NCBI GenBank assembly: GCA_040756715.1
Contig: JBFLYE010000210.1
Location: 1-9,997, forward strand
DNA: 9,997 bases
From: JBFLYE01 sp040756715 [NCBI: bacterium]
GTDB lineage: Bacteria; UBA9089; UBA9088
Direction of reading: 5' to 3'
Position numbers and translations under genes: made by a program. Under the pieces are notes generated by a model. The model was not told where the DNA came from. It searched no databases and saw only the letters and a list, made by a program, of their open reading frames with translations. The number at the start of each line of letters is the position of its first letter. Position 1 is the first letter of the stretch. Positions 5,401-9,997 of the stretch are shown here, one piece after another.

Positions 5401-6440
5401 TTTTTCTTAGAGACACCCGCTGAAGCAAAGGTGGCCATCTGGGTTAGGATCTTGCAGGCTGCCTCAATCAAGGATATCCCTAAAGCTGCTCCTGTTCCTT
5501 CTCCTAACCTAAGATTCAGATCTAAAAGGGGGATTAGGCCTAAATTATCTAAGACAATCTTGTGCCCTATCTCTACTGAACAGTGGGCAGCAAATAGATA
5601 ATCTTTTGCCTTTGGCTCTAAGCCAACAGCAATCAAAGCAGCTGCTCCTGAGATGAAGCCATCTAAAACCACGGGTATCTGATGGGCAGATCCTGCTAAG
5701 ATCACACCGGCTAAGCCTCCAATCTCAAAGCCACCTACCTTAGAGAGGACATCTATCGGATCTTTGGGATCAGGCTGATTGATCTCCAATGCTCTTTCAA
5801 TCACCTTGATCTTATGGGCAAGGGTATTATCATCTATGCCTGTTCCTCTACCTGTGACCTTTTCTGGTGATTGACCGGTCATCACAGCCACAATGGCAGA
5901 AGAAGGGGTGGTATTGGCAATCCCCATATCGCCAGTTCCTACAATATCAATCCTTTCTTCTTCAAATACTTCAATCCCTGCCTCAATCGCCCTTATAGCT
6001 TCCTCTCTGCTCATCGCAGGCCCTTTAGCAATATTGTTAGTCCCATGCCCAATCTTCTTATTTTTTAGTTTTGAGTTTTGAGTTTTTAGCTCTTCTGCTA
6101 CTCCCATATCCACAACTACCACCTCAGCTCCCACATGCCTGGCCAGGACATTTATTCCCGCACCACCTGCCAGGAAATTATAGACCATCTGAGGGGTGAC
6201 CTCAGCAGGATAAGCAGAAACCCCCTCCTCTCCTACTCCGTGGTCTCCGGCCATAGTGAAGATTACCTTTCTTTTTAAGTCTGGCTCTCTATTGCCTGTA
6301 ATTCCTACCACCCTATTGGCTATTTCCTCCAATCTTCCCAGGCTCCCTTGGGGTTTGGTCAGGGTATCTTGCCTCTTTTGCGCCTCTTCCATCAACCCAA
6401 GATTAACTGGCTCAATCTTCTTCAATATCTCTTCTAACAT
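5397..6440 (-). CDS. cobT: nicotinate-nucleotide--dimethylbenzimidazole phosphoribosyltransferase (CobT)
   Basis: This cytoplasmic enzyme transfers phosphoribose from nicotinate mononucleotide to a lower-ligand base such as 5,6-dimethylbenzimidazole. The 347 residues are near the usual length. Visible motifs are KPQGSLGRLEEIA (about 29-41), AGDHGVGEEGVSAYP (about 64-78), GIANTTPSSA, and RLGEGTGAAL near the C-terminus, in which E314 corresponds to the catalytic glutamate. Residues 119-129 (KTQNSKLKNKK) come from a heptamer DNA repeat and sit just before the conserved IGHGTNNIAKGPAM, in a place where relatives vary. The start has a strong AGGAGGTGAG ribosome site inside the end of cobU, which it overlaps by 7 bp. 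It is coupled to cobS. No base-synthesis gene is seen, so the base may be scavenged. Confidence 0.94.
   Translation of the reverse strand: MLEEILKKIEPVNLGLMEEAQKRQDTLTKPQGSLGRLEEIANRVVGITGNREPDLKRKVIFTMAGDHGVGEEGVSAYPAEVTPQMVYNFLAGGAGINVLARHVGAEVVVVDMGVAEELKTQNSKLKNKKIGHGTNNIAKGPAMSREEAIRAIEAGIEVFEEERIDIVGTGDMGIANTTPSSAIVAVMTGQSPEKVTGRGTGIDDNTLAHKIKVIERALEINQPDPKDPIDVLSKVGGFEIGGLAGVILAGSAHQIPVVLDGFISGAAALIAVGLEPKAKDYLFAAHCSVEIGHKIVLDNLGLIPLLDLNLRLGEGTGAALGISLIEAACKILTQMATFASAGVSKKK
6066..6086 (-). repeat. coding heptamer repeat within cobT
   Basis: The coding strand carries AAAACTC, AAAACTC and AAAACTA in tandem, then an A-rich tail. Translated it gives the low-complexity KTQNSKLKNKK. The unit differs by one base from the heptamer near the left end of the window (AAAATTC at 10-40). 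Confidence 0.7.
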
Positions 6441-6946
6441 CTCTCACCTCCTTTTATTTTAACAGGTATCCCTGCTACCATAAGATAGACCTCGTCTGCT
6501 ATCTGGGCCATCTGGTGATTCACCACTCCAGCCATATCTCGAAACTCCCTGGCCAATCTGTTATCTGGAACAATACCAGATCCAACCTCATTGGAGACAA
6601 CAATTGCTGTTTTCTTAACCTTCTTTAGGGCAGAAAACAGATCCTTGCTTGCCTCTACTACATCCATTTTGGCCTCCATTAGATTGGCGATCCATAAGGT
6701 GAGACAGTCGATAATAATTACCGAAGTAGTGATCTTGGCAATAACCCTTGACAGATTCAGGCTCTCTTCAACTGTAGACCACTCTTTTGGCCGCATCTTT
6801 TTGTGTTCCTCTATTCGTTCCCTCATCTCACTATCAGTAGAGATGCAGGTAGCAACAAAGGTGACCTGGTCACCTCTCTCTTTAGCCAGCCAGATCGCAT
6901 ACTGACTCTTTCCACTCCGTGCACCGCCAGTGATAAAGATGATCAT
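6434..6946 (-). CDS. cobU: bifunctional adenosylcobinamide kinase / guanylyltransferase (CobU)
   Basis: CobU phosphorylates adenosylcobinamide and then transfers GMP to it, making the activated corrinoid used by CobS. The 170-residue protein begins with a P-loop GGARSGKS (7-14), has RIEEHKKMRP with H48 as the likely guanylylated histidine, the DCLTLWIANL motif (80-89), and SNEVGSGIVP followed by LAREFRDMAGVVNHQMA. These are diagnostic and the length is normal. The kinase step allows salvage of imported cobinamide, the natural entry point here since cbiB and cobD are broken. Its ATG overlaps the btuB stop (ATGA), and its end overlaps cobT by 7 bp, so it is translated as part of one polycistron. 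Confidence 0.94.
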   Translation of the reverse strand: MIIFITGGARSGKSQYAIWLAKERGDQVTFVATCISTDSEMRERIEEHKKMRPKEWSTVEESLNLSRVIAKITTSVIIIDCLTLWIANLMEAKMDVVEASKDLFSALKKVKKTAIVVSNEVGSGIVPDNRLAREFRDMAGVVNHQMAQIADEVYLMVAGIPVKIKGGERC

Positions 6947-9042
6947 TGGACAAAGAAAGAATAGATCCAGCCAACCCTTCCATCTGAAAGCCTGACCTTA
7001 TAATACTCTTCAGATCTCTCCAATACTTCAAGCTCTCTCCCTTTATTGACTGTGGTAATAAGCTGGTAGGTGCCTGGTTCTTTCCAGATCCCTGCTCTCT
7101 CTTCTTTGACAACGACTGTTTGCTTGGGTTTCTCAGACTCTGTTTGCTTGGGTCTTTCAAGCTTAACTTTTGCTTTTTTGCTCTTAGGAAAATCTATCTT
7201 GGTCCCAGCATAGAAGAAGCGACCAAAGGTGCTATAGCCTTTTACTTCTTCATACTCTGTGCCAAAGATATTTTCTACCCCCAAGAATAGAGAAAGCCAG
7301 TCTGTCAGATTATAAGATGTATTCAGGTTTACCAGTGTATAAGGAGAGAGTATAGTGTAGCCAATATCTTTCCTCTCGCCTACATAGATACAATCAAGAT
7401 TGATGTGGGTATTTTTAAGAGAATAGCCAAGGGTGAACGCCGCCTTCTGTTTTGGTCTCCTGAGAAGCTCCTTACCCGTATCTTTGTCCTCTGTCTGGGT
7501 ATAAGTGTAGTTTACCTTGACTTTCAAATCACTGGTTGGCCTGATATGAAAAAGGATTTCAACACCACCTGTTTCTGCCTGACCGATATTTTTATATTTC
7601 CAACTGCTGTGATCAAAATCTATCATATTCTTGAATTCATTCTGGAAGCAGGTAAGACCAAGCAGCATCCTTTCTCCAATCTCCTGTTCGATACCAATCT
7701 CATAGCCTATTGACTCATCTGGCTTAAGGTTTGGATCTCCATAGCTTGAGTGCAACTGATAAAGCGATGGGGCCTTGAATCCAGTAGCATAATTTGCTCT
7801 GATTTTGGTCTTTTCAGTTACCCAGAGGGAAGAGACCTTATAGGTTGTCTTCTGGCCAAACCTTGAGTGGTCATCGAGCCTGAGACCTGCCCAAAAGGCA
7901 AGATTTTCTCCCTTTAGCTCTCCCTGAAGATAGTATCCCGTATTGGTTTCCTTCTTCTTCTTGAACTCATCTGTCCATGGCCCCCACTCACTCTCTGAAT
8001 GGTAGTAGGACTTTCCCTCCTCCTTTTCATACTCAATTCCAGAGACAAGGCCAATATCAAGCGGCTCTATCTCCCTAGATAGGTTTTGCTGCCAGGTAAC
8101 CTTAGTATTCTTTCCCTCACACCAGGAACTAGAGGAATTAAGAGGCTCTATGGTATCCGTTCCATCTTCATATTCCCTTCTTACCTTGTGGAGCGATAAG
8201 TCTACTTTCTCTTTTAGCCATAAAGTTGGGGTTGCCTCCAATCCTCCTTTGATGGCTAAGCTCTCGCTCTTGCTTGTATAGTTGGGATCATCATCTGAGG
8301 CACCATCGTCAATATCAAAGTCTGCCTTGTTATAATAGGCTGAAATACCAGCTCTAACCTGTTGAGAAGGAGAAAACCCGAGATTGCCCAAGATAGTGGT
8401 GGCATGATAGCCATCTGTCTCTGTGCCTTCTGCTGCCTTAGAGATACCGCCAGAATCCTGTCTGCTGACTGAGAAGGCATAATCAAGGAGACCTGCTCTT
8501 CCACCTATTTCTGCCCTCTCCTGATAAGTATTGTATTGGCCTCCTTTGGCTGATGAAGAGAAGCTTGGTTTCTCCCCTTTTTTAGTGATGATATTTATCA
8601 CCCCACCTATTGCGTCAGAGCCATAGAGGATTCCCTGTGGACCACGGACTATCTCAATTCGTTCAACACCTGCTAATGGAAGATGGGCAAAATTAAACCC
8701 TCGACCAGCTGAGATGGGATCATTGACCTCCACACCATCAATCATCACCAGGGTGTGCTCTGACTTTGCTCCCCTCAAGAAGCAACTCGCAATTCCCCCT
8801 AAAACACCAGTCTCCACAATATCAAGGCCAGGCATACCTCGTAAGGCCTCAATCACTCTCTCTGCTCCTGATCTCTCAATCTCCTCTCTGGTGATCACGG
8901 TAACCGAAGTTGGAATCTCTTTCACCTTCTCCTCACTTCTACTGGCCGTGACCACAATCTCTTCCCCTACCACAGTTATTGTTCCCTCAGAGCCAAAAAT
9001 GCTACATCCTATCACTAGGAATCCTAATAAAATTTTTTTCAT
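6943..9042 (-). CDS. btuB: TonB-dependent outer-membrane corrinoid receptor with C-terminal SH3 domain
   Basis: This is a 699-residue outer-membrane transporter. After a short signal identical to the BtuF signal over 15 residues come a TonB-box-like EEIVVTASR (about 27-35), the plug domain (about 40-155, with LVMIDGVEVND, VERIEIVRGPQGILYGSDAIGGVINI) and a long beta-barrel ending near 619 (RFFYAGTKIDF). A Lys/Pro/Gln-rich linker with two PKQT units follows, then about 54 residues (GIWKEPGTYQLITTVNKGRE through YYKVRLSDGRVGWIYSFFV) with the look of a bacterial SH3 domain. Ordinary BtuB ends at the last barrel strand, so this extension is unusual; it should face the periplasm. The B12 substrate is inferred from the cobalamin riboswitch directly upstream and the coupled cobU-cobT-cobS genes. 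The ATG has an AGGAGG ribosome site. Confidence 0.9.
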   Translation of the reverse strand: MKKILLGFLVIGCSIFGSEGTITVVGEEIVVTASRSEEKVKEIPTSVTVITREEIERSGAERVIEALRGMPGLDIVETGVLGGIASCFLRGAKSEHTLVMIDGVEVNDPISAGRGFNFAHLPLAGVERIEIVRGPQGILYGSDAIGGVINIITKKGEKPSFSSSAKGGQYNTYQERAEIGGRAGLLDYAFSVSRQDSGGISKAAEGTETDGYHATTILGNLGFSPSQQVRAGISAYYNKADFDIDDGASDDDPNYTSKSESLAIKGGLEATPTLWLKEKVDLSLHKVRREYEDGTDTIEPLNSSSSWCEGKNTKVTWQQNLSREIEPLDIGLVSGIEYEKEEGKSYYHSESEWGPWTDEFKKKKETNTGYYLQGELKGENLAFWAGLRLDDHSRFGQKTTYKVSSLWVTEKTKIRANYATGFKAPSLYQLHSSYGDPNLKPDESIGYEIGIEQEIGERMLLGLTCFQNEFKNMIDFDHSSWKYKNIGQAETGGVEILFHIRPTSDLKVKVNYTYTQTEDKDTGKELLRRPKQKAAFTLGYSLKNTHINLDCIYVGERKDIGYTILSPYTLVNLNTSYNLTDWLSLFLGVENIFGTEYEEVKGYSTFGRFFYAGTKIDFPKSKKAKVKLERPKQTESEKPKQTVVVKEERAGIWKEPGTYQLITTVNKGRELEVLERSEEYYKVRLSDGRVGWIYSFFVQ

Positions 9043-9061
9043 TTTTTCCTCCTTTTAAAAC

Positions 9062-9088
9062 AAAAAACCCAACCTTCAAAGATTGGGT
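9062..9088 (-). terminator. riboswitch-associated intrinsic terminator upstream of btuB
   Basis: This hairpin has the same sequence as the one before btuF: ACCCAA (9088-9083) pairs with TTGGGT (9072-9067), followed by six T. It stands between the aptamer and the btuB ribosome site and probably decides read-through. Confidence 0.8.
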
Positions 9089-9220
9089 ATTTGTCTTCTT
9101 TTTTCCCTTTCTTGGAAGGTACTTACCAAAATAAGCAATCGACCGGGCTCTTTTTTAAAAAATTACCGTTGCCAGACAGCACTCTGAATCTCACAGAGAT
9201 TTCCTTTGCTTACTCGGTTT
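9089..9220 (-). promoter_or_regulatory. cobalamin riboswitch aptamer controlling btuB-cobUTS
   Basis: The conserved elements are the same as in copy 1, including GCTGTCTGGCAACGGTAA and AGCCCGGTCGATTGCTTA, with TAAGCAA (9212-9206) pairing TTGCTTA (9138-9132). The linker before the terminator is three bases longer than in copy 1 and the internal T run one shorter; both changes fall in unpaired tracts. Both transport operons should therefore respond to the same ligand over a similar range. Confidence 0.85.
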
Positions 9221-9226
9221 TTTTAA

Positions 9227-9271
9227 TTACTTTCCGCCCTTATCTTCTTTTTCGTCACAATAACAATCCAT
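9227..9271 (-). CDS. micro-ORF 2 upstream of riboswitch 2 (MDCYCDEKEDKGGK)
   Basis: A 14-codon frame starts at ATG 9271 with GGGGGTGAT upstream as ribosome site; this site overlaps the stop of the protease gene. It ends just before riboswitch 2. The start aligns with micro-ORF 1 (Met-x-Cys-Cys-Asp-Glu) with one extra TAT codon between the cysteines, then diverges to a charged tail. Cysteine pairs with acidic residues could bind a metal, but nothing shows this. It may instead be a leader peptide or chance. Confidence 0.45.
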   Translation of the reverse strand: MDCYCDEKEDKGGK

Positions 9272-9284
9272 ATTTATCACCCCC

Positions 9285-9656
9285 TTAAACTAAAAATAAT
9301 TCTATTGGCTTTAATTCACCTGTGGTTGTATCAACGCTTAAAGCCATCCCCTCTATGGTAAGCAATCCTAAAAGCTCAACATCTTCTTCTTCGCCAAAAA
9401 TTACATCCGAACCACCCACGCCTTTACCATTTAGGGCAAAACAAGCAATCCCATAATCCCTTTCCATAACTTTACCATTGGCAAGCTTTAAACGCTTTTT
9501 TCCAATTATAGATATACCTATTCTCTTTAGTCTATCCTTTTTAATTACAGAAAATGCTGCCCCTGTATCAATTACTACATCAATTTCTTCATACCTTGAG
9601 ATATCAATCGGATTTGCCACCCTTACCCTTGTCTTTAAGATCAAATCTTCCTTCAT
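9285..9656 (-). CDS. retropepsin-like aspartic protease (clan AA)
   Basis: The 123-residue protein resembles single-domain bacterial retropepsin-type proteases, which act as homodimers. It shows the active-site motif VVIDTGAAFSVI with D30-T31-G32-A33, a flap-like middle (LKLANGKVMERDYG), and the second hallmark LLGLLTIEGMALSVD (about 95-109), ending with a TGEL-type turn common in this family. Length is normal, and no signal peptide is visible, so it is probably cytoplasmic. The substrate is unknown. It lies between coiled-coil copy 2 and the btuB riboswitch, a place where copy 1 has no counterpart, which suggests insertion here or loss there. No ribosome site is visible before the ATG. Confidence 0.8.
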   Translation of the reverse strand: MKEDLILKTRVRVANPIDISRYEEIDVVIDTGAAFSVIKKDRLKRIGISIIGKKRLKLANGKVMERDYGIACFALNGKGVGGSDVIFGEEEDVELLGLLTIEGMALSVDTTTGELKPIELFLV

Positions 9657-9662
9657 AATAAA

Positions 9663-9692
9663 AGAATAACAAATCCTTTTCTAATTTGTCAA
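9663..9692 (-). promoter_or_regulatory. candidate sigma-70-like promoter for the protease gene, possibly leaderless
   Basis: A perfect -35 TTGACA (9692-9687), an 18-base spacer and a four-of-six -10 TATTCT (9668-9663) lie directly before the protease ATG at 9656. Transcription would start about at the ATG, matching the lack of a ribosome site. The rest of 9657-9767 shows no clear gene or terminator. Confidence 0.45.
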
Positions 9693-9767
9693 GCATTATT
9701 TCTAAACCCAAAGGGGAATTTTAAGAAAATACACATATCTACTCACCTTATGACAAGAGAACTCCAT

Positions 9768-9997
9768 TTATGCCACAACAGGCTTTAATCCCTCAATTGC
9801 TTCTTTTAACTTAAAAATTTCTTCCTCAAGGTATTCTTCCCTTTTTGTTATCCCCTTATAATGTTTCATACTCATAGGCCTTTCTTGTTTTGCAAGCCAT
9901 AGAACAGAGCCAACCATTACACCAATAAGGCCAATGATGCTTGAAAGTAAAATATAAAGCCAATGGAACAGCTTATCTATTCCTTCAAACCTTTTAT
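9768..9997 (-). CDS. small coiled-coil/membrane protein (copy 2, 5' part outside window)
   Basis: Only the C-terminal 75 or so residues are visible, and the gene runs off the right end. It has the same coiled-coil end (KRFEGIDKLF), membrane segment and charged C-terminal helix as the gene at 2869-3276. By eye six bases differ in about 230, giving five amino-acid changes (such as I to V in the membrane segment and a final Ala for Thr), and the frame is intact. Both copies lie upstream of a micro-ORF and a cobalamin riboswitch, but here the protease gene intervenes. The function is unknown. Confidence 0.72.
   Translation of the reverse strand, partial: KRFEGIDKLFHWLYILLSSIIGLIGVMVGSVLWLAKQERPMSMKHYKGITKREEYLEEEIFKLKEAIEGLKPVVA

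Larger units (their letters stand above)
8997..9220. repeat. duplicated control cassette, copy 2 (riboswitch to signal-peptide codons of btuB)
   Basis: This is the partner of 2584-2805 in the same orientation. It covers the first 15 codons of btuB, ribosome site, terminator and riboswitch, and differs by only a few bases. Weaker similarity continues outward through the micro-ORF start and its ribosome site. The two copies are about 6.4 kb apart. Confidence 0.95.

Noticed and set aside
6882-7160. Minus-strand 92-codon frame rich in PSKQSL
   Set aside because: It is an out-of-frame reading of the PKQT-repeat linker and SH3 region of btuB.
9689-9736. Small frame MCIFLKFPFGFRNNA after coiled-coil copy 2, with a GGTGAG sequence before it
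   Set aside because: It lacks the Cys-Cys-Asp-Glu pattern, has only a partial ribosome site and runs into the protease promoter; there is no second copy to support it.

Overview
The window reads as a corrinoid (vitamin B12) salvage locus from a diderm bacterium. All recognised genes are on the minus strand. An outer-membrane TonB-dependent receptor together with a periplasmic binding protein and ABC importer implies two membranes. The base composition is moderately AT-rich and many junctions overlap, as in an uncultured or environmental lineage, but I cannot name a phylum from sequence alone.

Layout in transcription order (right to left): the 3' part of a coiled-coil/membrane protein gene (9768 to the window end); a small retropepsin-like aspartic protease (9285-9656) with a possible leaderless promoter; a cysteine-containing micro-ORF (9227-9271); a cobalamin riboswitch with an intrinsic terminator (about 9062-9220); then a tightly coupled operon btuB - cobU - cobT - cobS (9042 to 4681). 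Behind cobS lies a run of gene remnants (4691-4052): a piece of cbiB, the C-terminal tail of the cobD aminotransferase, the first part of an asparagine-synthase-like PP-loop protein, and the zinc-ribbon tail of an unidentified protein. An intact DUF71/Dph6-like ATP pyrophosphatase follows (3405-4055). Next come a full-length copy of the coiled-coil/membrane protein (2869-3276), a second micro-ORF (2819-2845), a second, nearly identical cobalamin riboswitch and terminator (2649-2805), and the btuF - btuC - btuD importer operon (2629 to 116).

The genes make one pathway. BtuB brings corrinoids through the outer membrane, BtuF captures them and BtuCD imports them. CobU phosphorylates and guanylylates cobinamide, CobT activates the lower-ligand base, and CobS joins the halves. 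cbiB and cobD, which attach the aminopropanol arm to cobyric acid, survive here only as fragments, so this locus supports salvage of cobinamide or complete cobamides but not of cobyric acid, unless intact copies exist elsewhere.

The strongest unexplained signals are: (1) a duplicated control cassette of about 220 bp (riboswitch, terminator, ribosome binding site and the first 15 codons) fused to two unrelated genes, btuF and btuB; (2) paired micro-ORFs with a shared Met-x-Cys-(Tyr)-Cys-Asp-Glu start just upstream of both riboswitches; (3) the relic chain between cobS and the DUF71 gene; (4) a bacterial SH3 domain appended to the BtuB barrel; (5) a heptamer repeat inside cobT that resembles an intergenic repeat at the window's left end.
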